From Corynebacterium sp. (GTDB taxonomy: Bacteria > Actinomycetota > Actinomycetes > Mycobacteriales > Mycobacteriaceae), in the NCBI RefSeq assembly GCF_030532195.1, contig NZ_JAUNLP010000001.1, forward strand, positions 124,001 through 188,000: a DNA stretch of 64,000 nt, read 5' to 3'. The notes beneath the pieces are model-generated. The model did not search any database, had not been told where the DNA came from, and was given only the letters and a program-made list of their open reading frames with translations. A program made the translations under genes and the position numbers. This document shows positions 8,996-18,727 of the stretch, one piece after another; the first letter of the stretch is position 1, and each line of letters opens with the position of its first letter.

Positions 8996-10342
8996 TTACT
9001 GGCCATTTCCGTTTTGATTGAAGTTCTGCGACCACTGCGAGTAGCGAGCTTGATCGGCAGCGTGATTGCCGTACTGCGAATCATTGGCCGGTACTGACGG
9101 ATTTTCCTGAGCGGGCTGACCGTTGGCGCCACTCGGATTGGCCGGCGCTGCCGGGGCTGCCGGCGTTGCTGGGGCCTCAATCTCTGACTGGTCGGTGGAG
9201 CGCTTCTTTTCCTTCTTGGTGGAATTTGCCGACGCCGTTGCAATCGGGTCATCCACTGGCCGGTTCGCCACCTCGTTTGCGGCAGCGACTGCGCGTGCCA
9301 GCTCGGGGTTGGTGGACATATCAAACCAGTTCTCGTCGCGCCCCTGGTCGGCTTCTTCCTTGGTCTCTGCGCTAACGGCCGGTGGCTCGTAGCGGAAGAC
9401 ACCATCGGCATCCTTCTTACCGAAGGCCTTGGCAAAGCTCTCTAGGCTGTCTCCGAACTGTGCCGGAACCATCCAGACCGTATTGCCTTCCTTGTTGGCC
9501 AGCTCTGGCAGCTTCTCCAGGTACTGCCAGGCCAACACCTCAGGAGTCAACTGAGAAGCCTTGACAGCGGCGTTGACCTTCTGAATTGCACGGGCATTAC
9601 CCTGTGCTTCCAGGTAGGTCGCCGCACGCGTACCCTCAGCGCGCAGGATGGTTGCCTGGCGCTCAGCTTCTGCAGCGAGGATCGATGCGTGCTTGTCACC
9701 TTCAGCAGCCAGAATCTGTGCCTGCTTGCGGCCCTCAGCAGTTTTAATCTCCGCTTCGCGGGTACCTTCAGCGGTCAGAATCATGGCGCGCTTTTCGCGG
9801 TCCGCCTTCATCTGCTTTTCCATCGACTGTTGAATGGACGGTGGCGGCTCAATGGCCTTCAGCTCAACGCGAGCAATGCGCAGACCCCACTTGGCAGTGG
9901 CCTCATCCAATTCGCCGCGCAGGCGACGGTTGATGTAGTCACGGGAGGTCAGCGTTTCCTCCAGCGTGAGACCACCCACGACGTCGCGAAGCGTTGCGGT
10001 GGTGATCTGTTCGACGCCGAAGATGTAGTTGTCGATGCCGTAAATTGCGCGGTCCGGCTCGTTGACCTGGAAAGTCACGACCGTGTCGATAGCGACGGTG
10101 AGGTTATCCTCCGTAATCACGGCTTGTGGCGGGAATGTGACCATGCGTTCACGGGTGTCGACCTTTTCACGCACACGGTCAATAATCGGGACGATGAAGT
10201 TCAGGCCGCTGTTAAGCGTCTGCGTATAGCGCCCCAGCCTCTCGACGATTGCCGCCTCGCCCTGTGGGACAAGAACAATCGCCTTGAGTACCAGCGCGAC
10301 CACAACGATAACGAAAACAGCGAGGATAATAAGTCCGCTCAT
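8996..10342 (-). CDS. SPFH/Band 7 domain membrane protein (stomatin/QmcA-like)
   Basis: A 448-residue flotillin/stomatin-type scaffold. An N-terminal membrane anchor (residues 2-25) precedes the band 7 core (VPQGEAAIVERLGRYTQTLN; VIDTVVTFQV-like strands) and a long Ala/Glu-rich coiled coil (about 180-260: AEGTREAEIKTAEGRKQAQI). The last about 110 residues are low-complexity Pro/Ala/Asn/Gln. GAGGAAAT precedes the ATG. The NfeD-like gene lies immediately upstream on the same strand, the classical SPFH-NfeD pair thought to organise membrane microdomains and membrane protein quality control. Confidence 0.92.
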   Translation of the reverse strand: MSGLIILAVFVIVVVALVLKAIVLVPQGEAAIVERLGRYTQTLNSGLNFIVPIIDRVREKVDTRERMVTFPPQAVITEDNLTVAIDTVVTFQVNEPDRAIYGIDNYIFGVEQITTATLRDVVGGLTLEETLTSRDYINRRLRGELDEATAKWGLRIARVELKAIEPPPSIQQSMEKQMKADREKRAMILTAEGTREAEIKTAEGRKQAQILAAEGDKHASILAAEAERQATILRAEGTRAATYLEAQGNARAIQKVNAAVKASQLTPEVLAWQYLEKLPELANKEGNTVWMVPAQFGDSLESFAKAFGKKDADGVFRYEPPAVSAETKEEADQGRDENWFDMSTNPELARAVAAANEVANRPVDDPIATASANSTKKEKKRSTDQSEIEAPATPAAPAAPANPSGANGQPAQENPSVPANDSQYGNHAADQARYSQWSQNFNQNGNGQ

Positions 10343-10422
10343 GGTGGATTTCCTCGTAGCGTATTAATTGTGTGGGCAGTACAGAGAAATCTCCCGCAGC
10401 GCATCTGGGGCGCTTAGAACAC

Positions 10423-10860
10423 TTACAGTGGCTTGTCCACCACAGCCGTGTTTCCCGAGATTTCTACGATCGTGACCCTTGCCTTCGGCTCAAAATTCTG
10501 TGAGGGAAGCAGGCTGCGGGCGCTCCACAGCTCGCCGTTGATTTTAATCAAGCCCTCAGACGCCGAGACGGGCTCAATAACTTCCGCCTGGCGTCCGGCC
10601 AACAGTTCTGGGTGTGCCTCTAGGTCCGCCGACTTATCCGGTGCCGCCAACTTCTTTCGCAGCACAGGACGAATAGTCAGCACAAGAATGGCAGAGACAA
10701 TGGCGAAGACAATCACTGCTAACCAAAGTGGTGCTCCGAGCTGGCTCGCACCGGCAGCTGCCAGCGCGCCACCTCCGAGCATCAACAGTGACATGTCTCC
10801 CACCACTAGCTCGCCGAGGACTAGTAGGAGGCTCGCTCCGAGCCAAAGGAGAGGAATCAC
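10423..10860 (-). CDS. NfeD-like membrane protein
   Basis: A 145-residue short NfeD: hydrophobic segments at about residues 3-25 and 28-65, then a C-terminal OB-fold-like domain (GRQAEVIEPVSASEGLIKINGELWSA, ending in AVVDKPL). It begins with GTG at 10860. A TAGGGT box six bases upstream suggests a leaderless mRNA. It is the first gene of the nfeD-SPFH pair, with an 80-base gap to the SPFH gene. The partner relationship is established for this family; the cellular process is inferred. Confidence 0.88.
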   Translation of the reverse strand: MIPLLWLGASLLLVLGELVVGDMSLLMLGGGALAAAGASQLGAPLWLAVIVFAIVSAILVLTIRPVLRKKLAAPDKSADLEAHPELLAGRQAEVIEPVSASEGLIKINGELWSARSLLPSQNFEPKARVTIVEISGNTAVVDKPL

Positions 10861-10918
10861 GCCCTAACCCTACCTATTTTGTAGGACAAATGCGGGCTAA
10901 GTAATAGGTAAATATTGG

Positions 10919-11773
10919 TTAAAACTGCATATGAGGTTCTGTGACAAAGTCGACCAAGCGCTCAACTGCACCGATGAGGTCCGATTCCAAATCTCGGTAT
11001 GTGTGGACACCCGCGTACACCCGACGCCACCCCTCCTTGGGATCGTCGCCCCACCCCAGGCGCTGGCAAATACCTGTCTTCCAGTCTTCGCCATACGGCA
11101 CCTCGGGCCACGCCTTAATGCCTACCGACGCCGGCTTGACCGCCTGCCAGACATCGATAAACGGGTGCCCCGTCACCATCACATGAGGTCCGAGCTGCTG
11201 CGTCATGCGGCTTTCCTTGGAGCCCTCAACCAGGTGGTCAGCCAGCACACCAACACGGCGCTTAGGCCCCGGCTGAAACTCCGCCAGGCGCTCCGGCAGG
11301 TTGTCCAGGCCTTCCAAATACTCGACAACAACGCCCTCAACGCGCAGGTCATGGCCCCAGACCTTCTCCACAATGGCGGCGTCGTGGATGCCCTCGACCC
11401 AAATGCGGCTCGGCAGCGCCACCTTGGCTTTGACATTGTGGACCTTGCGCGAGCCCGAGGCCGACAAGTCCTGAGATGGCTTCTTTGGCTGCGCCTTGGG
11501 GCGCACCAGAGTCACAGGTTTGCCGTCAATCAAAAATCCACGCTCATGCATGGGAAACAACCGCGACTTGCCGTAGCGATCTTCCAGCCGCACGCACCAA
11601 CCATCAAAGGTCTTTTCCAACCCGATAATCGCGCCGACGAAACCGTCGTACGATGCCTCGACAACAATGCCGTTTTCCGCGACCACCTCACGTGCCGGCT
11701 GCGGAATTCGACGGCGATGGCCACGAGCGCCACCGAGAACATCCTGATTGCGATATGGGTCATTAAAGCTCAT
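10919..11773 (-). CDS. DUF3097 family protein
   Basis: A 284-residue soluble protein typical of actinobacteria. The conserved stretches IWVEGIHDAAIVEKVWGHDLR and RVGVLADHLVEGSKE look like a TOPRIM-like metal site (Glu in VEG, Asp in LADH), and this is followed by HPFIDVWQAVKP. The biochemical function is not established. A TAATCT box eight bases before the ATG at 11773 fits a leaderless start. It is divergent from the unknown gene at 11886. Confidence 0.85.
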   Translation of the reverse strand: MSFNDPYRNQDVLGGARGHRRRIPQPAREVVAENGIVVEASYDGFVGAIIGLEKTFDGWCVRLEDRYGKSRLFPMHERGFLIDGKPVTLVRPKAQPKKPSQDLSASGSRKVHNVKAKVALPSRIWVEGIHDAAIVEKVWGHDLRVEGVVVEYLEGLDNLPERLAEFQPGPKRRVGVLADHLVEGSKESRMTQQLGPHVMVTGHPFIDVWQAVKPASVGIKAWPEVPYGEDWKTGICQRLGWGDDPKEGWRRVYAGVHTYRDLESDLIGAVERLVDFVTEPHMQF

Positions 11774-11885
11774 GACTCATGAGATTACAGGCCACGATCG
11801 GCCGACCTGCCTGACGGTCTTGGTGAGATGCCGATTCGTGCTGGTTACGGCATTTTCCCTTTCCTGCACTAGGATGAGCTGCACT

Positions 11886-12749
11886 ATGCAGCGCAGCGTA
11901 TTATCACAGGTCTGGAGTCCCACTCAGCACATCGCCCTCTGGCTGGGGGCATGGCTGAGCGGACTGGAAAACTACGACCATCTCCTCGACGCCCTGGACT
12001 CACTCGGCGGCCCCTCCTCCACACCGGGATCGCTCGTGCTTGCCGACGCCACGGTCCCGGCCGTGGTCGATGTGGAAAGTGACCTCAATAGAAGCGACAT
12101 GTTCCGCTTGCTTCGAGCTGCCACTGATGCCGGTGATTGGCAGGCGGATCACCGCCCACTTGTCCGCCTTATCCTCAGCGGTCCCGGCGATGCCCCGGCG
12201 CTGCCGGCTGGCAGTGCTGCGGCAGTAGCTGCGCGTGCGGCGGGCTCGGCCATTGTCATCGCGGACGCCGAACCCGGTTGGAACCATGTGCTCGTTCCTG
12301 TCAAAACACGGCTGCAGGGTGAAGAGGAAAACCAGTGGCAGTGGTACACGCTGGAAGGCCATCTGCCAGAGCCCGCGTATCTGTCTCCCGGTGAGGCCGA
12401 TTTGCAGTTGGCCGATGCCGCACGTCTGGCGGCTGCAACTATTGCTGCGATGCCGCGCTCTCCGATGACGTCGTCAAGCAATGGCCGACCAAAAGTAGAT
12501 CCGCGCCTGATGGTGGGGATGCTCGATGACCACCTGGATATGGCGTTTGTACCTGATGATGTACCGCGCCGAGCGCTCGGTGTGCTGGCACGTGCGGATC
12601 GCGTGTCATCGATTCTCGCCGTCGCACAGGGCGAGGAGTCCGGGCATGGCAGTGCGGCGTTTGATCCGCAGCTGATTCCGCTGTGGCGCAGGATTCGACA
12701 AGCGCGGATGAGCGCTGTCGAATATGCGATTGCACAGTGGACTCGATAG
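11886..12749 (+). CDS. Conserved hypothetical protein
   Basis: A 287-residue protein that I do not recognise beyond its corynebacterial look. It has no clear signal peptide or membrane segments and is Ala/Asp/Leu rich. The first half reads like a regulator of a small-molecule domain, but no motif supports that. An in-frame ATG at 11874 is an alternative start; neither has a good ribosome site. It converges on the ferrochelatase gene with three bases between the two stop codons, a position shared with other corynebacteria. Confidence 0.7.
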   Translation: MQRSVLSQVWSPTQHIALWLGAWLSGLENYDHLLDALDSLGGPSSTPGSLVLADATVPAVVDVESDLNRSDMFRLLRAATDAGDWQADHRPLVRLILSGPGDAPALPAGSAAAVAARAAGSAIVIADAEPGWNHVLVPVKTRLQGEEENQWQWYTLEGHLPEPAYLSPGEADLQLADAARLAAATIAAMPRSPMTSSSNGRPKVDPRLMVGMLDDHLDMAFVPDDVPRRALGVLARADRVSSILAVAQGEESGHGSAAFDPQLIPLWRRIRQARMSAVEYAIAQWTR

Positions 12750-12752
12750 TTT

Positions 12753-13817
12753 TTAGCGGCGCGCTGCCGGACGCTTGGCCGGCACGCAGCACGCGGTGGC
12801 GCACGGTGCGCCATTGCAGGCGGAGCCCAGTAGCGGCTCGGATCCGAGGCGACGCGGCGTTGCTGTGCCGATGCGCTCTTCGATGAGCTCCACAATCATG
12901 TTCGTGAACTTTTCGGAGGGCCCCGGCGTGGCTGCGCGCTCGATGACGATGTCGTGGTGCGCCATTTCGTCTTGGAGCTCGGAGTCGAGATCCCACGCGA
13001 CCTCCACGTGGTCAGAGATGAAACCAACTGGGCATACGACTGCCGCGCGCACGCCGTTTTTCACCTGCTCTTCAATATGATCGACGATATCCGGTTCCAG
13101 CCACGGTACATGGGCGGGGCCGGAACGGGACTGCCAGACGACGTCGTAATCGGTGACTCCGACGGCCTCGGCGATGAGCTTCGCCGCCTCTTCGACTTGG
13201 CGCGAGTACAAGTTTCCGCCCAGGTCAGCGGGACCGGAGGCCTTATCGGCCGACACCGGAATGGAATGGGCGGTAAAGACGAGTCGGGCATCGTCACGGC
13301 GATCTTCTGGCAACTTGGCGAATGCCTCGCCGACAGCGTCGGCGAAGGCCTCGATGAAAAGCGGATGGTCGTAGAAGCTGCGAATCTTTTCCATCTCGAA
13401 GGCGCGCTCGCCCAAAGACTCACGCATTCGGGCAATGTCCTCGTGATACTGACGGCAACCGGAGTAACCGCCCCACGCGCTGGTGGCGAAAACGAGTGCG
13501 CGCTGGATACCGTCATCCGCCATCTTGGCGGCGGTGTCTTCGGCCATCGGGTGCCAGTTGCGATTGCCGAAGTAGACCGGCAGCTCATGGCCGCGACGGG
13601 CCAACTCGGCAGTGAGATTGGCGATAATTTCGCGGTTTAAATCATTTAGCGGGGACTTGCCATTGAAGTGGGCATAGTGTGCACCGACTTCGTCCAGACG
13701 CTCTGGCGGAATTCCGCGACCGCGAGTGACATTCTCTAGGAAAGGACGCACATCCTCCATCTTTTCGGGACCGCCGAAAGAGAGAAGAAGAATCGCGTCA
13801 AAATTATCGGACGACAT
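12753..13817 (-). CDS. cpfC: Coproporphyrin III ferrochelatase
   Basis: A 354-residue class I ferrochelatase (older symbol hemH) that inserts iron into coproporphyrin III in the actinobacterial heme pathway. The N-terminus [20 protein letters not shown] and the active-site region [11 protein letters not shown] are typical. The C-terminus carries a Cys cluster ([13 protein letters not shown]) which, with an internal Cys ([11 protein letters not shown]), fits the [2Fe-2S] site of actinobacterial enzymes. It supplies heme that the ctaA and ctaB products elsewhere in this window modify. Confidence 0.95.
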   Translation of the reverse strand: MSSDNFDAILLLSFGGPEKMEDVRPFLENVTRGRGIPPERLDEVGAHYAHFNGKSPLNDLNREIIANLTAELARRGHELPVYFGNRNWHPMAEDTAAKMADDGIQRALVFATSAWGGYSGCRQYHEDIARMRESLGERAFEMEKIRSFYDHPLFIEAFADAVGEAFAKLPEDRRDDARLVFTAHSIPVSADKASGPADLGGNLYSRQVEEAAKLIAEAVGVTDYDVVWQSRSGPAHVPWLEPDIVDHIEEQVKNGVRAAVVCPVGFISDHVEVAWDLDSELQDEMAHHDIVIERAATPGPSEKFTNMIVELIEERIGTATPRRLGSEPLLGSACNGAPCATACCVPAKRPAARR

Positions 13818-13890
13818 AGCGCTTCAGTGTAGTAGTGCAGTCTGAGGACTGTATAAGTCGGTTTGTTGCCAGAAGTCGGCCTATTGCCCG

Positions 13891-14883
13891 CTACTGTGGC
13901 ACGCGCCGGTTGGCGACCAGCAGCGACGCGACTGTAATCAGCAGGGTGATAAAGGCCGCGATGAGATATGGCCGTGGGTTCTCGGCGCGCTTGAGCTCGT
14001 AGCCAATGTCATCCTCCAACGAGCCGTAGGCATCTCGCAGCTGCTCCAGGGAACCTGCGCTGAAGAACTCCCCCTCAGTACGGCGGGCAATTTCGCGCAG
14101 GGATTCATCGTCGTTGGGCACCGGAATCATCTCGCCCTGGACGGTGATGGCACCGGATTGCGTACCGAAGGAAATGGTACTGACGGGAATACCGGCTTTG
14201 GCAGCTTCATCGGCGGCGGTATATGCACCGCGGGGATCATCCAACTCCTGCGGGACGGTCTGTTTGCCGTCGGAAAGCAGCACAATTGTCGCAGGTGGGG
14301 CGCCTTCTCCCCCGCCTTCAACAGAATCACTGAACTGCTTGATGGCATCGAGCGCGGCGGCGATGGCGTCGCCTGTGGCGGTAGCTTGGTCGAGCTCGGC
14401 TGCCTGCAGCGCGCGGGACACTGCGGCGTGATTGGTCGTCGGATTGACTGGTGTGCGGGCGCGGCCGGAGAACGTCACCAGGCCGATGTTGAGGTCGTCC
14501 GGGAGGTTTTCGACAAATTCCTGGCCAGCTTCCTTAGCGGCGGTAATGCGGTCGGGAGCAACATCGGTGGCGGACATGGACAGCGAGACATCCACGACGA
14601 GCATGACCGTGGCACGGTTGCGGGCGACCTTGGTTTCAGAGATTGGGCCAGCCAGCGAAATAATGACCAGTACCAGCGAAATCAGCGCGCTGATGGCAAC
14701 TGCGTGGCGAGTCCGCGAGGACGCTTTATTGCCCAGCGAGCCGACAATAGTGAAGTTGCCAAAGGCGATGGCACGCTGGCGGCGCTTTCTCGTACCGGCC
14801 CAATACGCGATACCAGCGACTATCGGCACAATGAGCGCGACGAGCCAGAGGGGGTGCGCGAAAGTTGAGTTCAAAAACGTCAT
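13891..14883 (-). CDS. VWA domain membrane protein (Rv1481-like)
   Basis: A 330-residue protein with two N-terminal membrane helices (about residues 8-28 and 55-78), a von Willebrand A domain with the MIDAS motif DVSLSMS and the later Thr/Asp positions (TFSGRART; LLSDGKQT), and a C-terminal helix (LIAAFITLLITVASLLVA). I chose the ATG at 14883; a TTG at 14934 would overlap the upstream gene. It is the last gene of moxR-DUF58-VWA. MoxR ATPases and VWA partners act as a chaperone-like pair, here linked by synteny to the cell wall. Confidence 0.9.
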   Translation of the reverse strand: MTFLNSTFAHPLWLVALIVPIVAGIAYWAGTRKRRQRAIAFGNFTIVGSLGNKASSRTRHAVAISALISLVLVIISLAGPISETKVARNRATVMLVVDVSLSMSATDVAPDRITAAKEAGQEFVENLPDDLNIGLVTFSGRARTPVNPTTNHAAVSRALQAAELDQATATGDAIAAALDAIKQFSDSVEGGGEGAPPATIVLLSDGKQTVPQELDDPRGAYTAADEAAKAGIPVSTISFGTQSGAITVQGEMIPVPNDDESLREIARRTEGEFFSAGSLEQLRDAYGSLEDDIGYELKRAENPRPYLIAAFITLLITVASLLVANRRVPQ

Positions 14884-14917
14884 CGCGATATCGGTTTCCT
14901 CACATCCAGTCGCGGTT

Positions 14918-15769
14918 TCACTGTCGCTGACCAATTTGGCGCGCGAAATCGAGCACCCAGTCGGAATCAGTGCGCAAGTTGATCACCCGAGCGCGAGCCC
15001 TGCGCAACTCATGCATAACCTTTTCATGATGCGCGCTTGCCTGTGCTGCGTATTCTCGGCGAGTTTTGTCGTTGATATTAAGCTCAATCGTCTCGCCTGT
15101 AGCAGAATCCGCCATAACGACGGGTCCCTCACCCGGCAGTGCTTCATCAGCGGGGTCGACAAGCCGAATGGCCATAATCTCCGTTGAAGCGGACGCTACG
15201 CGCAGCGCTCGCGACCAATCAAGAGGGCCCAAGAAATCCGAGATGATAACGAGCAGCCCCGCACGTGGTGCCTGCGTCATAACAGTGTCGATATCTGCGG
15301 CAAGGTTGTGCTCCACAGTGGTTTCAGCCAGCTTCTTCAGCAGCATCAAACTGTGAGCACGGCCTTGGCCAGCGGGCACAATCGTGTCACCGGCAATCAA
15401 TCCGGTGCGAGACCCCGGAGCGTCGTTAAGCAAACTGATTGCGCCGGCAGCGGCGGTGAGTAAATGGCGTTTCGTGGTGTCTGCCAGCCCCGTCGATAGT
15501 CGTGCGGAGGGCTCGGCGACAATCCAGCATTCCAGCTCCCGCTCAGCCTCGGCGGTGCGGACATGTGGCACACCGGTACGGGCGGTCACGGCCCAATCCA
15601 TTCGGCGGACGTCATCGCCGATGACGTATTCGCGAGCGGCATCGGGCTCGGAGCCTTCGCCGGTGGCGGTAGACAGGAAGCTACCGCGAAGAAGTCCATT
15701 GAGTTTGCGCGTAACTGTCAGTTCCAGATACGCCAGGACGCGAGAGAGATCTTCATCTCTGGCAGCCAT
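14918..15769 (-). CDS. DUF58 domain protein
   Basis: A 283-residue protein with the DUF58 core: YVIGDDVRRMDWAVTARTGVPHVR followed by a VWA-like fold (LLVIISDFLGPLDW). It has no membrane segment of its own. Its ATG shares one base with the TAA stop of moxR, so translation is coupled. Its role is as adaptor or substrate-recognition partner of MoxR, by family knowledge; the actual client is unknown. Confidence 0.92.
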   Translation of the reverse strand: MAARDEDLSRVLAYLELTVTRKLNGLLRGSFLSTATGEGSEPDAAREYVIGDDVRRMDWAVTARTGVPHVRTAEAERELECWIVAEPSARLSTGLADTTKRHLLTAAAGAISLLNDAPGSRTGLIAGDTIVPAGQGRAHSLMLLKKLAETTVEHNLAADIDTVMTQAPRAGLLVIISDFLGPLDWSRALRVASASTEIMAIRLVDPADEALPGEGPVVMADSATGETIELNINDKTRREYAAQASAHHEKVMHELRRARARVINLRTDSDWVLDFARQIGQRQ

Positions 15770-16773
15770 TAGGAGGCGGTGTCCTGTGTCGACGTCTCGT
15801 TCGCGCCCTGGGGAAGGCGTACGCGGGAAAGAACAATGTCGATAATGCGCTCTGGAGTGACGCCGTCTGCCAGGCCCTCATAGGAAAGGACCAGGCGGTG
15901 GCGCAGAACGTCGGGAAGCACGGCGACGACATCGTCGGGCACAACGTAGTCGCGACCGGAAAACAGTGCGTGAGCACGAGCGGCGGCGACAGCGCCCAGT
16001 GTGGCGCGAGGAGAGGCGCCGTAGGACAGCCAACGGTCGACATCGGTGAGCTCCGCGCGCATGGGATTGCGCGTGAGTTCGACGACCGCGACGATGTAGT
16101 CAATCAACGTGTGGTGGACAAAAACTTCGCGAGTGGCCTGCTGCAACTCCTCTACCCGCGCAGGCGTGAGAATCTGCTGCGCAGTCGGCGGAGTGGCACC
16201 CATTCGGTAGACAATCTCCCGTTCCTCAGCAGGAGTGGGGTAGCCCACCAGAACCTTGAATAGGAAGCGGTCTCGCTGTGCTTCTGGCAGCGGATAAACG
16301 CCCTGGTTTTCAATCGGGTTCTGCGTGGCCAGCACCAAAAACGGCTCTGGCACGGGAGAGGTATTTCCCGCAATTGACACCTGGTGCTCTGCCATGACCT
16401 CCAGCAGTGCGGACTGAACCTTGGCCGGCGCACGGTTAATCTCATCCGCCAGCACAATGTTCGCCATCACAGGACCGGGCTCCACAATGAACTCCGAGGT
16501 GTCCTGGCGAAAAATACGGGTACCGACAATATCTGACGGCACCAAATCCGGGGTGAACTGAATGCGGGAGTACGACCCACCCATGACCTTCGCAAATGTC
16601 GACACCGCGAGAGTCTTTGCCACACCTGGCACGCCCTCGAGGAGGACGTGACCGCCGGCGAGCATGGCGATGAAGAGCTGCTTAGTCAGATGCTCCTGCC
16701 CGACCACGACTTTCCCAAGCTCGGCATAGGCGCGCTCAAGATCGGCGTGGGCGGTGGGCGTTGGGTAGGTCAC
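15769..16773 (-). CDS. MoxR family AAA ATPase
   Basis: A 334-residue AAA+ ATPase with Walker A-like GVPGVAKT, Walker B ADEINRAP, the sensor region LATQNPIENQGVYPLPEAQRDRF, and an Arg finger region. It is equivalent to MoxR1 of mycobacteria. It lies 55 bases downstream of the NlpC/P60 gene on the same strand, and DUF58 and VWA genes follow. This conserved cluster suggests that the ATPase acts on envelope proteins such as the hydrolase. Confidence 0.94.
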   Translation of the reverse strand: MTYPTPTAHADLERAYAELGKVVVGQEHLTKQLFIAMLAGGHVLLEGVPGVAKTLAVSTFAKVMGGSYSRIQFTPDLVPSDIVGTRIFRQDTSEFIVEPGPVMANIVLADEINRAPAKVQSALLEVMAEHQVSIAGNTSPVPEPFLVLATQNPIENQGVYPLPEAQRDRFLFKVLVGYPTPAEEREIVYRMGATPPTAQQILTPARVEELQQATREVFVHHTLIDYIVAVVELTRNPMRAELTDVDRWLSYGASPRATLGAVAAARAHALFSGRDYVVPDDVVAVLPDVLRHRLVLSYEGLADGVTPERIIDIVLSRVRLPQGANETSTQDTAS

Positions 16774-16828
16774 TGAAAAACCCTCTCACAGGTCGGTCCC
16801 CCGACCACTAAAGGTGCGGAGTTAGGAA

Positions 16829-18481
16829 TTAGACGAGTCGGACAACGTTCGGTGTCATTCCGTTATAACGGACTGGCGAAATCTTAACCACCGAGCCGGA
16901 CTGCGGAGCCTCAATCATCTTGCCATCGCCCAGGTAAATTGCGACATGCCCGTGACCATTCGGTCCCCAGAACAGCAGGTCACCGCGCTTCATCTGCGAG
17001 GCCGGGTAGTGAGTACCGCGCTGGTACTGGTAGCCGGTGTAGTGCGGAAGGGTGATGCCCACTGCAGCGTATGCGTAGAGGGTCAGACCCGAGCAGTCGA
17101 AACCAACCTTGTTGTAGTCGCCGTGAGCATCGGCCACGCCGCCGTCACGAATACCCTTGGTCGGACCGTTGGCGTCACCGCCGCCCCAGGCGTACGGAAC
17201 GCCCAGCTGACTCATTGCACGGGCAATAACGGTCTCGACCTTCTGGCTCGACGATCCCGACGTGATCTGTCCCGTCTCCGGGTTCGTCGGCGTTGCCGTC
17301 TGTGCCGGGGTTCCGCTTGACGACGAGCTGGAGTCGCTCGACGATTCCGAGGACTCGGTCTCCGAGCTGGAGTCAGAGCCAGTGGAATCGGAGGAATCGG
17401 ACTCAGTGGAGTTGGACTCGCTGTCGCTGGAATCGGTCGATTCGCTGTCGGACGAGTCAGACGAGCCGGTAGTGCCGGTCGTGCTGGAAGTACCCGTGGA
17501 ACCGGTCGAGTCCGTCGACTCGGAGTCAGAGTCGGACTCGGAGGAACCGGATGCAGAAGAGTCAGAGGCGGTGGAGTCAGTCGAGTCCGAAGTGACCGCG
17601 GCCTGCTTCTCCTTGGCCTCCTGGCGTGTCTTTGCAGCAGCCTCTTCCGCTGCCTTCTTTGCAGCGGCGTCCTCAGCTTCCTTACGAGCCTGTTCGCTCT
17701 CGTAACTCTGGCGCTGTTCATTGAGCTCGTTGACAGCGTCGCGAGCTGCCTCCAGAGAGGCCTTCGCAGCATCGCGGTCAATCTGAGCCTGCTGGTAGTC
17801 AGCCTGCTCCTTCTGCAGCTCCTGATTAGCCTGCGAGTAAGCGTTCTCGGCGTCGGTATGACGCTGGTCTGCAGTAGTCTCAGCTTCCTCCGCCTGCGTG
17901 CGCTTGTCACGCAGGGCGGATTCTTCGTTTGCTGCCTGGGTACGGCTCTTATCCAGCGAGTCAACTGTCTGTTCTTGACGGTCTGCCTCGCGGCGGAGTG
18001 CCGACATGCGGTTGATGGCTTCCGATGCGCCCTTTGCGCCCTCGAGAATAGAACCGCTGGAGCGACCCTGGCGCATGATGGTGCGGGCGAGGTTATTGAA
18101 CTCGCTCTGCGCACGAGCGAGCTCGGTGCGGGACTTGTCCAGTCGGCCGCGAGCCTCGTCGACGGCCTTGCGGGCACGGTCGGCAGCCTGACGGGCAGTT
18201 TCAAGGTCGACCATTGCCTTGTTGACGTCCTCGCGCAGGGTGCCCATACGCAATTCGAGGGATGCAACACGACGCTCGTTGGCAGTCACCTCGATGACCA
18301 GGGACTGCAGGTACGACTCTGCGTTATCCGCAGTCTCACGAGCCTGGCGGATCTGGGCGTCGCTCGGGTTTACAGGTTGCGCCACGGCCACCTGTGAGTT
18401 GGTTGCCAAAAGGCCTGCCGTGATGACGCCGGCAATTGGACGTGTCCAATAAGATGCACGGGACTTGCGATTACTCGGCAC
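16829..18481 (-). CDS. Secreted NlpC/P60 peptidoglycan endopeptidase (RipA-like)
   Basis: A 550-residue exported hydrolase that cuts stem peptides during cell separation. A signal peptide ends around residue 35 (AVAQ). A coiled coil covers about 40-295. A 93-residue linker at 297-389 is almost only Ser, Asp, Thr, Glu and Gly. The catalytic domain covers about 420-550. Cys463 (FDCSGL), His512 (GHVAIY) and Glu524 have the same spacing as the Cys-His-Glu triad of RipA. The gene heads the moxR-DUF58-VWA run. The Ser/Asp linker is the odd feature. Confidence 0.94.
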   Translation of the reverse strand: MPSNRKSRASYWTRPIAGVITAGLLATNSQVAVAQPVNPSDAQIRQARETADNAESYLQSLVIEVTANERRVASLELRMGTLREDVNKAMVDLETARQAADRARKAVDEARGRLDKSRTELARAQSEFNNLARTIMRQGRSSGSILEGAKGASEAINRMSALRREADRQEQTVDSLDKSRTQAANEESALRDKRTQAEEAETTADQRHTDAENAYSQANQELQKEQADYQQAQIDRDAAKASLEAARDAVNELNEQRQSYESEQARKEAEDAAAKKAAEEAAAKTRQEAKEKQAAVTSDSTDSTASDSSASGSSESDSDSESTDSTGSTGTSSTTGTTGSSDSSDSESTDSSDSESNSTESDSSDSTGSDSSSETESSESSSDSSSSSSGTPAQTATPTNPETGQITSGSSSQKVETVIARAMSQLGVPYAWGGGDANGPTKGIRDGGVADAHGDYNKVGFDCSGLTLYAYAAVGITLPHYTGYQYQRGTHYPASQMKRGDLLFWGPNGHGHVAIYLGDGKMIEAPQSGSVVKISPVRYNGMTPNVVRLV

Positions 18482-18727
18482 CGTGTAACTCCTACTTATC
18501 TCCTATGGGGTGCGTTAAAACTCCCGGACTCGAAACCAGCGACTTCCCCATCGTTGGATAGCAATCCGGTGTTGCTCAGTCACTTGGAAGAACAACAACG
18601 GCTTTAACACGAATTTTCTTTAGTCAATACTGGACACTTGAGTCCACTACTGACATCACGAAGAACTTTACGGGTCAATAAGCTCTAAAAAAACATAAGT
18701 AACAAAATCAACACTGCTATCTCATTT

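Noticed and set aside
17212..18270. A 352-codon Arg/Pro-rich frame inside the NlpC/P60 gene
   Set aside because: Same strand, wrong frame; its composition comes from the Ser/Asp and coiled-coil codons of the true gene.
18482..18700. Possible ydaO-type cyclic-di-AMP riboswitch before the NlpC/P60 gene
   Set aside because: Such elements precede some actinobacterial wall hydrolases, but the conserved core sequence and pairing could not be found in the reverse-strand leader.
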